Source: Pseudomonas sp. MM223 (GTDB taxonomy: Bacteria > Pseudomonadota > Gammaproteobacteria > Pseudomonadales > Pseudomonadaceae). Taken from it: a stretch of 64,000 bases of DNA. The notes under the pieces are model-generated. The model was not told where the DNA came from, searched no databases, and saw only the letters and a list, made by a program, of their open reading frames with translations. Position numbers and translations under genes: made by a program. Of this stretch, positions 20,269 to 28,579 are shown piece after piece (position 1 is the stretch's first letter; each line of letters opens with the position of its first letter). Where the stretch lies: the NCBI GenBank assembly GCA_947090765.1, contig OX352322.1, positions 6,069,001-6,133,000 of the forward strand. The letters run 5' to 3'.

Positions 20269-21276
20269 TCAGACCAGCTCTTCGCGCTTCAGCTCACTCT
20301 TCAGGTAGGCATAGTAGATCGGCCCCGCCACCACCCCAGGCAGCCCGAACGCCGCCTCGAACACCAGCATCGCCAGCAACAGCTCCCATGCCTTGGCACT
20401 GATCTGCCCGCCAACGATCCGCGCGTTGAGGAAGTACTCGACCTTGTGGATGACGATCAGGTAGCCCAGTGCCGCCGCCGCCACCCAGATCGACAGTGAC
20501 AGGCCGACGATGGTGATCAGGGTATTGGACATCAGGTTGCCGATCACTGGCAGCAAGCCCAGCAGGAAGGTCAGCACGATCAGCGTCTTGGTCAGCGGCA
20601 GGTGCACGCCGAACAGCGGCATCACCACCGCCAGGAAGATGCCGGTAAAGGCCGTATTGAGCAGCGAGATCTTGATCTGTGCGAACACGATGTTGCGAAA
20701 CGCCTTCACCAGCAGGTTCAGGCGCTCGAACAACGCCGCCGCCAGGGGCTTGCGCCTGGAAACATCGGGAATACGCTGCAAGGCAATGATGGCGCCGAGG
20801 ATCATGCCGATCAGCAGCGTCACGAACATGTGTGCCATGCCCTTGCCCACCAGCTGCAAATCGCTCAGGTGGCTCTTGATCCAGTCGCCGATAGCCACCT
20901 TGAACTCTGCGGCACTGGCGGGCAGGTAGCCTTCGATGAAGGGCGGTAACTGGCCGCGGGCACGCTCCACCAGGGCCATGAACTTGTCCAGCGAGGCGCC
21001 GGGGTTTTCCGCCTCGTGCAGCAAGAAGCTGAAGGCGCCGGCAATCAGCAGCGTCAGGGTAGTGACCACCAGCGTACCGAGCAGCGCCACCGCCAGCCAG
21101 CGCGCGCGTTGGCCAGCCAGCAGCGGTTGCAGGCGCGGGGTCAGCATGTTGACCAGTTCGAACACCAGCAGGCCGGCCAGCAGGCTGGGCAGCAACTTCA
21201 GGGGCAAAGCCAGCAGCAGCCCGCCCATGACGATGATCAGGCTGGCCAGGGTGATCTGACGGGGGGTAAAGGTCAT
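20269..21276 (-). CDS. AI-2E-family (YdiK/PerM-type) membrane protein
   Basis: A 335-residue polytopic inner-membrane protein of the AI-2E_transport family with 7-8 hydrophobic helices, including LASLIIVMGGLLLALPLKLL near the start and LIVLTFLLGLLPVIGNLMSN (about 228-247), the conserved PxxGN region. Named members include TqsA and sodium/proton antiporters, so quorum-signal export is only one possibility; no substrate is assigned. A separate psiF gene follows upstream by 70 bases. Confidence 0.83.
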   Translation of the reverse strand: MTFTPRQITLASLIIVMGGLLLALPLKLLPSLLAGLLVFELVNMLTPRLQPLLAGQRARWLAVALLGTLVVTTLTLLIAGAFSFLLHEAENPGASLDKFMALVERARGQLPPFIEGYLPASAAEFKVAIGDWIKSHLSDLQLVGKGMAHMFVTLLIGMILGAIIALQRIPDVSRRKPLAAALFERLNLLVKAFRNIVFAQIKISLLNTAFTGIFLAVVMPLFGVHLPLTKTLIVLTFLLGLLPVIGNLMSNTLITIVGLSLSIWVAAAALGYLIVIHKVEYFLNARIVGGQISAKAWELLLAMLVFEAAFGLPGVVAGPIYYAYLKSELKREELV

Positions 21277-21346
21277 ACAGCCTCGACGGCAGACAGCGGG
21301 AATGCCCGCAGTCTGCCAGCCTTGGCGGCGCAGGCATAGGCGCAGG

Positions 21347-21634
21347 TCACTTCTTCTTCAGGCAGTCGCTCATGAACGCCTTGCGCTCGTCCCCCTTCAG
21401 GGCTTTGGTGGTGGCGTCGGCGTTGCAGGTCTTCATCTTCTCTTGCTGGGTTTGCGGCACATCCTTCTTCAGGCAGGTGCTCATGAAGGCTTTGCGTTCG
21501 TCGCCCTTGAGGGCTTTGGTAGTGGCGTCGGCATTGCAGGTTTTCATCTTTTCCTGCTGCGCGGTATTGGCAGCGAAACCTTGGGCACTGAACAACACTG
21601 CCAGCGCCAGTAATGGAATGTGCAGCACTTTCAT
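21347..21634 (-). CDS. PsiF-family secreted repeat protein
   Basis: A 95-residue periplasmic protein: signal peptide (MKVLHIPLLALAVLFSAQGF, cleaved after AA at about 21) and then two nearly identical PsiF repeats of about 31 residues (each with KMKTCNADATTKALKGDERK and a paired Cys). E. coli psiF is phosphate-starvation induced; function unknown. The two repeats differ at many silent positions but almost no amino acids. AGGAGACC lies ahead of the ATG; the longer open frame upstream lacks this. Confidence 0.86.
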   Translation of the reverse strand: MKVLHIPLLALAVLFSAQGFAANTAQQEKMKTCNADATTKALKGDERKAFMSTCLKKDVPQTQQEKMKTCNADATTKALKGDERKAFMSDCLKKK

Positions 21635-21696
21635 GGAGAGGTCTCCTTGGCTCCGTGCCCGACGCACGGGGGTCGAGCTGAGTGTAGCCAAGAATT

Positions 21697-22485
21697 TCAG
21701 CGCCCCGCCCGTGCCTGCCTGCGGTACTGCTCAGGCGTGCACTTGGCCTGGCGCTGGAACATGGCGATGAATGCCGATGCGCTGCTGTAGCCGAGGTCGA
21801 AGGCAATGGCCTGAATCGGCAGGCCGGCCTCCAGCGCTTCGATGGCACGAAGAAAACGCAGGCGCAGGCGCCACTCGCCAAAGCTGATGCCCAGCTCACG
21901 CAGAAACTGGCGAGCCAGGGTGCGTTCGCTGACGTGCACGCGAGCGGCCCAGTCGGCCAGCGAGCGGTTGTCTCCAGGTTCGGCACTGAGCGCGTCGAGC
22001 ACCTGGCGCAGGCCATCGCTGTGGGCAAAGGGCAGGTAGCAGGCTTGGGTGGGCGCCAGCAGCAGCTGGTCGAGCAGTACCTGCACCAGGCGCTGGTCGC
22101 GCTCGTCCTCGGCCACCTTGAGGTCGCGCCGGGCGAAGTCGCCGAGGATCGCCTTGAGGATATCGCTGATCATCAGGCTGCACGGTTGCTGTGGCAGGGC
22201 AACGCACAGGCTGCGGTCGAGATAAATGGAGCGGTAGACGATGGCCTGCGGGTTGTAGCAGCCATGCGCAGTGTCGGGCGGTACCCATACGGCGTATTGC
22301 GGCGGCGACAGGAAACGCTGGCCGGCCACATCCAGGTGCATCACGCCGTGAGCCGAGTAGTTGAGCTGGCCCCAGGCGTGGCAGTGCACGGCGCTGTGGG
22401 TATCGGCAACGAACTCGTCGTGGCGGAAGTACACCGGGGCCGGGAGCTGGGTGAACTGGGGGATATCGAGAAGTTTGCGCGGCAT
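21697..22485 (-). CDS. AraC-family transcriptional regulator
   Basis: A 262-residue regulator with an N-terminal cupin sensor (about 15-100; AVHCHAWGQLNYSAHGVMHL) and a C-terminal double helix-turn-helix (about 165-258; WAARVHVSERTLARQFLREL and IQAIAFDLGYSSASAFIAMF, PEQYRR). The cupin-AraC layout is typical of one-gene efflux regulators. The start at 22485 (MPRKLLDIPQF) is chosen; an in-frame ATG at 22548 would add 21 poorly conserved-looking residues. It is divergent from the EamA permease gene and may control it. Confidence 0.87.
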   Translation of the reverse strand: MPRKLLDIPQFTQLPAPVYFRHDEFVADTHSAVHCHAWGQLNYSAHGVMHLDVAGQRFLSPPQYAVWVPPDTAHGCYNPQAIVYRSIYLDRSLCVALPQQPCSLMISDILKAILGDFARRDLKVAEDERDQRLVQVLLDQLLLAPTQACYLPFAHSDGLRQVLDALSAEPGDNRSLADWAARVHVSERTLARQFLRELGISFGEWRLRLRFLRAIEALEAGLPIQAIAFDLGYSSASAFIAMFQRQAKCTPEQYRRQARAGR

Positions 22486-22580
22486 GCTGTCTGCTTTGCG
22501 GGGTGGGTTGTCTGGATAGGAGTATAGGCTTATGGACAGACAGTTCATAATTGCGGGTACCAGGGCCTGCTACGCAGGCC

Positions 22581-22682
22581 ATCGCGGCACAAGGCCGCTC
22601 CTACAGGGAGCCGTGTTTCCTTTGGCTGGCGCTGCCCCTTGTAGGAGCGGCCTTGTGCCGCGATGGGCTGCAAAGCAGCCCC
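22581..22682. repeat. REP pair between araC-type gene and eamA
   Basis: Arms ATCGCGGCACAAGGCCGCTC (22581-22600) and its reverse complement (22645-22664), followed by a GGGCTGCAAAGCAGCCCC hairpin (22666-22683). Unusually, it lies in a divergent promoter region and not at gene 3' ends. Confidence 0.82.
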
Positions 22683-22710
22683 TTTAAGCCCCAAACGAGT
22701 AACCCGCTAG

Positions 22711-23613
22711 ATGAACTACCTGTTCCCCCTCACCGCCATCCTCATCTGGGCCGGCAACACCGTGGTCACCAAGATGTCCGCCGGTGCCATCCACCCGGCC
22801 GAAATCGGCTTCTACCGTTGGCTGCTGGCCGGCTTGCTGTTCACTCCGTTCCTGCTGCCCGCTGTGTGGCGCAACCGTGCAACCATCCGCCCTCACCTGG
22901 CCAAGGTGTTCGTGCTGGGTGTGTTGGGCATGGCGATGTACCAGAGCCTGGCCTACTTCGCCGCCGGCATCACCAGCGCCACCAACATGGGCATCATCCT
23001 TTCGCTGATGCCGTTGATGTCGCTGGCACTGTCCATCGCCTGGCTGGGCCAACGGCTGAGCTACGGTGCGCTGCTCGGCGCGGTGGTGTCATTTTTCGGC
23101 GTGCTGGAAGTGGTCAGTGCCGGCCACCCCGCCAGCCTGCTGGAACAGGGCCTGAACAGCGGCGACCTGTTGATGCTGGTGGCCACCCTGGCCTACGCGC
23201 TGTACAGCTTTCTGCTGAAAAAATGGCAGTTGCGCCTGCCACCGCTGCAACTGCTGTACTTGCAGGTGCTGGTGGCCATCGTGGTGCTGCTGCCGTTGTT
23301 CCTGCTGTCAGACAAGACCGGCCTGAACAGCCGTAACATCGGCTTGGTGCTGTACGCCTGTGTGCTGGCCTCGATGATCGCGCCGCTGGTGTGGATGCAG
23401 GCCGTGCATCGCCTGGGGCCAAGCCGCACCACGCTGTTCTTCAACCTGCTGCCATTGGTCACCGCATTGATCGCCGCCGTGGTGCTCGACGAGCAACTGG
23501 CCCGCTATCACCTGATCGGCGGCCTGCTGACCTTGGCCGGGGTAGTGCTGGCCGAGCGCTGGACCACGCCGATACGCCGCGCAAGCCCTGAAACTAAAGC
23601 CCGGCAGCCTTGA
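22711..23613 (+). CDS. EamA/DMT-family permease
   Basis: A 300-residue drug/metabolite transporter with ten hydrophobic helices arranged as two EamA repeats; the first repeat opens LTAILIWAGNTVVTKMSAGA and the second contains LMLVATLAYALYSFLLKKW. The family exports small metabolites and amino acids. The stop overlaps the converging lipase gene by 20 bases. The adjacent divergent AraC regulator suggests inducible expression. Substrate unknown. Confidence 0.88.
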   Translation: MNYLFPLTAILIWAGNTVVTKMSAGAIHPAEIGFYRWLLAGLLFTPFLLPAVWRNRATIRPHLAKVFVLGVLGMAMYQSLAYFAAGITSATNMGIILSLMPLMSLALSIAWLGQRLSYGALLGAVVSFFGVLEVVSAGHPASLLEQGLNSGDLLMLVATLAYALYSFLLKKWQLRLPPLQLLYLQVLVAIVVLLPLFLLSDKTGLNSRNIGLVLYACVLASMIAPLVWMQAVHRLGPSRTTLFFNLLPLVTALIAAVVLDEQLARYHLIGGLLTLAGVVLAERWTTPIRRASPETKARQP

Positions 23614-24484
23614 GCCGGGCGGCATGCTCGGTGAACAGCCGCACCGGCTCGGCGCCTTTGCCCACGGCGCCGAGCGACTGGTTGACGATGTCGAGGTGAT
23701 CGAGCGGGTAGTCGTCGCCGATCACCTGCCCCAAATGCGAGCTGAAACGCCCGACCATGCCGTCACACTGGCCCTTTTCCTTGACGAAGCTGCGCGCGAA
23801 CAGACGGCAGAAGCGGTTGCTGCCGTCAAAGCGGTTGCGCCCTTGGTCAGTCAGCCCGGGCTGCAAGGTGCCGGACCATGAGTAATAGCGCACGCCATCG
23901 ACCTCATAGGCCCCTTCCCCACCCCATATGCTCGGCAGGCCCTGTGGATAAGCCTGGTTGAACTGCGCGACCCCGGCACTGGTCAGCGACTGATGCGAGG
24001 CATGCACATCAACCGGCAGCGGGTCGCGGCGCCAGCCGGTTTCCAGCCACACCAGCAACACGGCAAAGCCATGCAGCAAGGCCTTCAGGATGCGCCCCTG
24101 AGGTGAGTCGCCTGGTGCCGTGCGCTCCAGGTGGTCGGCCAGTTCCGAGCCATGGTTGGGCCCCGCCACCGAGGTTACCGAAGCCACCCGCCCAGGCCGC
24201 TTGGCCGCTGCGTAACGTGCGCTGAGGGCGCCCTGGCTGTGGCCGATGAGGTTGACCTTGTCGGCACCGGTGCGCTGGCAGATGTCTTCGATGATCGCCA
24301 GCAACTGCTCGCCACGCACCTCGCTGGCATGCAGCGGCGAAACCTGCACCGGGAACACCTGCGCCCCGCCCTTGCGCAGGGCCGGCACGATGCCGAACCA
24401 GTAGGGGTAAAGCACTACCCGGACAAACCCGAGCATGCCCGGCACCAGCACCAACGGGTATCGCGTGGCCAATTCCTGCTGCAT
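23594..24484 (-). CDS. Triacylglycerol lipase-like alpha/beta hydrolase
   Basis: A 296-residue alpha/beta hydrolase resembling Pseudomonas family-I lipases: oxyanion region YPLVLVPGMLGFVRV, nucleophile elbow GHSQG at residues 81-85 (Ser83), and a likely catalytic His in DYPLDHLD near the C-terminus. GPNHGSELADHLE resembles the lipase lid/calcium region. No clear signal peptide is seen with the ATG at 24484, which has a GGAAAGGGGC site ahead, so location is uncertain. The upstream open frame is antisense to osmE and is rejected. Its 3' end overlaps eamA by 20 bases. Confidence 0.85.
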   Translation of the reverse strand: MQQELATRYPLVLVPGMLGFVRVVLYPYWFGIVPALRKGGAQVFPVQVSPLHASEVRGEQLLAIIEDICQRTGADKVNLIGHSQGALSARYAAAKRPGRVASVTSVAGPNHGSELADHLERTAPGDSPQGRILKALLHGFAVLLVWLETGWRRDPLPVDVHASHQSLTSAGVAQFNQAYPQGLPSIWGGEGAYEVDGVRYYSWSGTLQPGLTDQGRNRFDGSNRFCRLFARSFVKEKGQCDGMVGRFSSHLGQVIGDDYPLDHLDIVNQSLGAVGKGAEPVRLFTEHAARLKAAGL

Positions 24485-24607
24485 TGCCCCAGCCCCTTTC
24501 CGTGGACGACCGGCCAACACTACAGCGCCAATCATGACCATCGCAATCGAACTCCCGGCGCGCGCTGTGGTTCCAAACCACACAGACCCTTTGCAAGGAG
24601 CGGGACC

Positions 24608-24949
24608 ATGTACAAGCAGACCCTGGCAATCCTTCTGGCAAGCGCCACCCTGGCCGCCTGCGGCAGCCGCCCGGAAAACCCGGTGGACTACGTCACCTAC
24701 CGCGACGAACCGCTGGTCAAGCAGGTGGAGCACGGCATGACCATGCAGAAGGTCATCGCCATCGGCGGCAGCCCCTCGAATGTGATCGACCTGCCGCACG
24801 GGGGTACCTGCAACGACTACATCCTCAACCGCGACGGCAAGCAACAGCCCTACTACGTGCGCTTTGATGCAACCGGGCACGTCGATGCCAAGGGCTTCAA
24901 AACCTGCAAACAACGCCAGGAGGACAGCGACGCCGTCCATGGCGCGTAA
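24608..24949 (+). CDS. osmE: Osmotically inducible lipoprotein OsmE
   Basis: A 113-residue lipoprotein: signal MYKQTLAILLASATLAAC with lipobox LAAC (Cys18), then an SmpA/OmlA-like domain (VEHGMTMQKVIAIGGSPSNV; CNDYILNRDG). OsmE is an envelope lipoprotein induced by osmotic stress in enterics. AGGAG precedes the ATG. Divergent from the lipase, 48 bases upstream of the ferritin-like gene, which may belong to the same stress unit. Confidence 0.88.
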   Translation: MYKQTLAILLASATLAACGSRPENPVDYVTYRDEPLVKQVEHGMTMQKVIAIGGSPSNVIDLPHGGTCNDYILNRDGKQQPYYVRFDATGHVDAKGFKTCKQRQEDSDAVHGA

Positions 24950-24997
24950 ACCTGCGCCCCACCCTCACCTACCGTACTGATCTGTGTGGAGATAACC

Positions 24998-25528
24998 ATG
25001 AGCAACGTTGAACTGACCGATGTGAAAACCCTGCGCGAGCGTGCCCGCCAACATGTCGAGCAAGGTGCGGTGACCGAGGGTTATCACGCCGATCGCAAGG
25101 AAATCCTGCGCCTGTTGAACGAGTCGCTGGCCACCGAACTGGTTTGTGTGCTGCGCTACAAACGCCACTACTTCATGGCCAGCGGTATCAAGGCCAGCGT
25201 GGCTGCCGAGGAATTTCTGGAGCATGCCAACCAGGAAGCCGAGCATGCCGACAAGCTGGCCGAGCGCATCGTGCAGCTGGGTGGCGAGCCGGATTTCAAC
25301 CCCGACAACCTGACCAAGAATTCCCATGCCCAGTATGTGGCGGGGAGTTCGTTGAAAGAAATGGTGCTGGAGGATTTGGTGGCAGAGCGGATTGCCATTG
25401 ATAGCTACCGCGAAATCATTCAGTACATCGGCGACAAAGACCCGACTACGCGGCGCATCTTTGAGGACATCCTGGCGCAGGAAGAAGAACACGCCGACGA
25501 CATGTCCGACCTGCTGCAAGGGCTGTAA
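24998..25528 (+). CDS. Ferritin-like (bacterioferritin/Dps-superfamily) protein
   Basis: A 176-residue four-helix-bundle protein with the diiron ligands expected for bacterioferritin-like proteins: E at LLNESLATEL, ExxH in EFLEHANQEAEHADKLAERI, and a second ExxH in EDILAQEEEHADD. It likely oxidises and stores iron in the cytoplasm; whether it forms a heme-containing bacterioferritin or a Dps-like dodecamer cannot be told. GTGGAG lies ahead of ATG 24998; an ATG at 24986 is in frame but lacks spacing. Confidence 0.85.
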   Translation: MSNVELTDVKTLRERARQHVEQGAVTEGYHADRKEILRLLNESLATELVCVLRYKRHYFMASGIKASVAAEEFLEHANQEAEHADKLAERIVQLGGEPDFNPDNLTKNSHAQYVAGSSLKEMVLEDLVAERIAIDSYREIIQYIGDKDPTTRRIFEDILAQEEEHADDMSDLLQGL

Positions 25529-25537
25529 CTGCAAGGG

Positions 25538-25640
25538 GCTGCCTTGCAGCCCATTCGCGGCACAAGGCCGCTCCTACAGAGGATCGCGTACCCCCTGTAG
25601 GAGCGGCCTTGTGCCGCGAATGGGTCGCAAAGCGGCCCGC
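25538..25640. repeat. REP pair between ferritin-like gene and asmA
   Basis: GGGGCTGCCTTGCAGCCC hairpin, then TTCGCGGCACAAGGCCGCTC (25554-25573) and its reverse complement (25601-25620), then a GTCGCAAAGCGGCCC end. It lies between converging genes and the asmA stop follows within 3 bases. Confidence 0.86.
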
Positions 25641-25642
25641 TG

Positions 25643-27709
25643 CTATTTCCGCCCTTTCACCGCAGCCGGCGCCTTGCCGGCCTTCATTTGCTGCAACAAC
25701 GGCGTGCACTGGTTGGGATCATCCCCGCTGCTAGGTGCAATCAGCGCCAGCAACCCCGCTGCCGGCCCGGCCACCACACCCAGCGCCACCATTCCCGCAC
25801 CACGCAATGCCAGCGGCAGCGCCTGCACCCCGGCATTGGGCTTGGCAAACGGCCCACGCACATACAGCGGCGAACGCAGTGAGAACAGCCGCAGCCCTTT
25901 CGATTCCGGGGTCACCTTCAAGTCCAGCTGCTCGGAGGCAAAATTGGCCGTGCCGTTGATGTAGATGATCGCGTTCTCGGTATCGAAGATGAACAGCCGC
26001 GTAGTCGCCAGGCCATCCTTGATACCCACATCGGCCGCCGCGCAATTGATCTTCACATCCTCATCACCGAACAGCTTGCCGACCACGTAGTTGCCCACGT
26101 TCAAGCCGGCGATCTCCATCAGGCTGCGGCTGATCGCGCCATCGTTGATCAGCATGCGCAGGTCGCCATTGGCCGTCCCCAGCAAGGCCGCCACCGAATT
26201 GCCAAGGCCGCTGATGTCGGCATCGCCGTTCAACTCACCAAAGCTGGTCTGCATCGGCGCGAAGGTAGGGAACAGCTGCTTGAGCTTGAAGCCCCGGGCA
26301 GTCAGTTGCGCGCGTCCCTGCAAAGGCACGTTGCGACCGTCCAGGCGGATTTTCGAGGCCAGGCTACCGCCGGCCACGCCAAACCGCAGAGGCTCCAGGC
26401 GCAACAGGCCGTCTTCGAGAATCACGTGGGCCGAAAGGTCATTGAACGGCAGTTGCGTGCTGTGCACGATGCGCTTGCCGGCAAAGGTGACGTCAGCATC
26501 CATCGCGCGCCAACGCTCGGTGCGGAATTCTTCTACCGGCAGCACCTTGCCCGTCGGTTGCTTGCTGGCACCACCACGGGCCTTTTGCTCGGCGTTGGAA
26601 TCGGCACCAATCAGCGGCGCCAGGTCCTTGAACAGCAATTGGTTGGACACCAGGTTGCCGGACAGCTTGGGCCGTGGCTGGCTGGCGACGAAGGCCAGGT
26701 CACCGTGGATATCGCTGTCACCGATCTTGCCGTTGAAGCCCTGGTAGTTGAACGTGGCGCCTTGCGCAGCATGCAGGTTGGCGCTGAGGCGACCGTCGGT
26801 CGAGTAGGCCGGCGTGTCCGGCAGGGTTACCCCGGTCAATGGGTAAAGGTTGCCCAGGCTGGCACCGGACAGGCGCAGGCGCAGGTCGAGGGCACCGAGG
26901 TTGCGCGGGTCGGTCAGGGTACCGGCGAGCACCACATGGGTGTCGGCGATGCGCACATCGGCTTGCAGGGGGAACGGCTGGCTGGCGTCCTGCAAGGCCA
27001 GCAAGCCACCGATCTTGCCGGTGCCAGACACCGGCTGGCCTTTGTAACGGCCTTGGGCCTTGAGCCCGAAGGCATAGTCCTGTGCACCGCCGGCCTTCTC
27101 GGCGCTGGCTTTGCCGACGATGTCGCTGAACGGGATCGGCTTGCCCAGCGGGTCGATCTGCACCTTCATGCTGGTTTTCAGGGTCTGGTCGTCGAAGCTG
27201 ACATTACCCTGGTCGAAACCGATCGCACCGATATCCAGCTGCCATTTGGAAGGTTCTGCGTTTTCATCCTTGGGGCCGAAATCGAACGCCCAGTTGGCAC
27301 GGCCATCGGCCAGGCGGGTGAGGCTGGCAGTGGGCTTGGTCAGATCGATGCGCGGGATGCTGACCTGCTGGAACAGCAGCGGCAACGGTGCCAGGCGAAA
27401 CTCCACGCGCTCCAGGCCGACCATCTTCGGTTCCTTGAGCCACTCTGGGTTGCCCAGGGTCAGGTCCTCGGCAATGAAATGCGGCCATGGCACCCAGGCA
27501 CGCCAGCCCCTCTCTTCAGGTTCGGTGCGCCAGTGAAGGGCAAGGTTGCCGTTGATTGCGAAGGGCCGGTGCAGGGCCTCGGAAACCTTTTCGTTGAGCA
27601 GGGGCTTTACGCGGTTCCAGTCGAAGGTGGCGATCACCACCACCAGAATCGCCAGCAGGGTGAGCAGGGTGGCGAGGGTCCAGACGAGGATTCTGGCGGG
27701 ACGCGTCAT
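25643..27709 (-). CDS. AsmA-family envelope protein
   Basis: A 688-residue AsmA-like protein: N-terminal membrane helix (TRPARILVWTLATLLTLLAI), an AsmA N domain (FDWNRVKPLLNEKVSEALHR is the family hallmark at about 28-47), a long beta-rich periplasmic body, and a C-terminal AsmA_2 domain (about 510-620; GELNGDADISGLGNSVAALL). AsmA-like proteins are thought to bridge or transfer phospholipids to the outer membrane. GGAG is placed 8 bases before the chosen ATG; 33 further upstream codons are open but unlikely. Confidence 0.88.
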   Translation of the reverse strand: MTRPARILVWTLATLLTLLAILVVVIATFDWNRVKPLLNEKVSEALHRPFAINGNLALHWRTEPEERGWRAWVPWPHFIAEDLTLGNPEWLKEPKMVGLERVEFRLAPLPLLFQQVSIPRIDLTKPTASLTRLADGRANWAFDFGPKDENAEPSKWQLDIGAIGFDQGNVSFDDQTLKTSMKVQIDPLGKPIPFSDIVGKASAEKAGGAQDYAFGLKAQGRYKGQPVSGTGKIGGLLALQDASQPFPLQADVRIADTHVVLAGTLTDPRNLGALDLRLRLSGASLGNLYPLTGVTLPDTPAYSTDGRLSANLHAAQGATFNYQGFNGKIGDSDIHGDLAFVASQPRPKLSGNLVSNQLLFKDLAPLIGADSNAEQKARGGASKQPTGKVLPVEEFRTERWRAMDADVTFAGKRIVHSTQLPFNDLSAHVILEDGLLRLEPLRFGVAGGSLASKIRLDGRNVPLQGRAQLTARGFKLKQLFPTFAPMQTSFGELNGDADISGLGNSVAALLGTANGDLRMLINDGAISRSLMEIAGLNVGNYVVGKLFGDEDVKINCAAADVGIKDGLATTRLFIFDTENAIIYINGTANFASEQLDLKVTPESKGLRLFSLRSPLYVRGPFAKPNAGVQALPLALRGAGMVALGVVAGPAAGLLALIAPSSGDDPNQCTPLLQQMKAGKAPAAVKGRK

Positions 27710-28049
27710 TGCGTGATTCTCCTTGCGGCATGGCACAAAACTGGCGCAGCGATGGCAGTCAATATCTCGGACTGTGGAAAACCCGTGGGGTTTTATCGAG
27801 AGCGCCATGATAGCGAAGTTTTCCTGGCCTTTTGCTCAGCAATACGTCGCGTCAAGCGATGCCTGCTACCCGGCAGCAACCCGATCAAATCGTCATCATG
27901 CGACCTGTAAAGCGCTGCCTAGAGCGGTTGCAAACCTCTATCAATGCGGTCGATTGTTACCATTACCCGTATGAACTTCTCTCTGGCGTTACCGAGCGTA
28001 GCATTGGCTCCGTACCCACTTTCCAGCCCCCGAGAGGAGCACCGAAATC
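27710..28049. other. Divergent intergenic region, asmA / repeat-protein gene
   Basis: 340 bases between two divergently read genes. It must hold both promoters, but I see no convincing consensus boxes. A GAGAGGAG ribosome-binding site at about 28032-28039 serves the repeat-protein gene. No REP and no RNA gene seen. Confidence 0.5.
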
Positions 28050-28457
28050 ATGAAACGCCACCTGCTGACCCTGACCCTGTCCATTCTGGCTGCCAACGCT
28101 TTTGCCCTGCCAGCCGACGAGCAACACCTGACCGCCGAATCCCGCTCCAGCGCAACCGAAATCGCCCAGCCGCTGAAAACCGTTGCCGAAGGGGGTTCTG
28201 ACCGCCTGATCGAACGCAGCGGCCGTGTAGCCGAAGGTGGCTCGGATCGCCTGATCGAACGCAGTGGCCGCGTCGCCGAAGGTGGCTCGGATCGCCTGAT
28301 CGAACGCAGTGGCCGCGTTGCCGAAGGTGGCTCGGATCGCCTGATCGAGCGCAGTGGCCGCGTCGCCGAAGGTGGCTCGGATCGCCTGATCGAACGCAGT
28401 AGCCGCGTTGCCGAAGGTGGCTCGGATCGCCTGGTTGAACTTAGCCGTGTGAGCTGA
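28050..28457 (+). CDS. Secreted six-repeat protein (phage-infection-protein-like)
   Basis: A 135-residue protein: signal peptide MKRHLLTLTLSILAANAFAL (cleavage about residue 19-20), about 24 linker residues, then six tandem copies of a 15-residue unit VAEGGSDRLIERSGR (residues 45-134). The last copies drift (RSSR, LVELSRV). There is no other domain. I recall P. putida proteins with this unit being labelled phage infection protein, but the function is not established. A strong Shine-Dalgarno and a good terminator after the stop show a monocistronic, probably abundant, transcript. Confidence 0.85.
   Translation: MKRHLLTLTLSILAANAFALPADEQHLTAESRSSATEIAQPLKTVAEGGSDRLIERSGRVAEGGSDRLIERSGRVAEGGSDRLIERSGRVAEGGSDRLIERSGRVAEGGSDRLIERSSRVAEGGSDRLVELSRVS
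28182..28451 (+). repeat. Six tandem 45-bp coding repeats
   Basis: Exactly 270 bases = 6 x 45, in frame. Units 2-5 are nearly identical in DNA (unit core GCCGAAGGTGGCTCGGATCG), while units 1 and 6 are more diverged, the usual picture of copy-number change by slippage or unequal exchange in the centre of an array. Confidence 0.93.
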
Positions 28458-28507
28458 TCACCATGGCCGAAAAGAACAACCTATGTCACAACGCTTGCTC
28501 CCCTCCA

Positions 28508-28540
28508 GGCCCGGTCCATTGACCGGGCTTTGTTTTTTTA
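28508..28540 (+). terminator. Rho-independent terminator after repeat-protein gene
   Basis: GGCCCGGTC-CATT-GACCGGGC-type stem followed by TTTGTTTTTTT, about 50 bases after the stop. Confidence 0.85.
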
Positions 28541-28579
28541 TCTAGAGTGCCCAGCCTTACATTCACAGAAGCCCGCATC

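Noticed and set aside
20269..21276. AI-2E family name taken as a quorum-sensing transporter
   Set aside because: The family is functionally mixed and no Lux-type signal genes are near, so no quorum role is claimed.
24485..24940. 150-codon N-terminal extension of the lipase
   Set aside because: It is antisense to osmE; the ATG at 24484 has its own ribosome-binding site.
28182..28451. Regular 45-bp repeats as a CRISPR array
   Set aside because: The units are directly adjacent without spacers, in frame, and lie behind a signal peptide with good start and stop signals.
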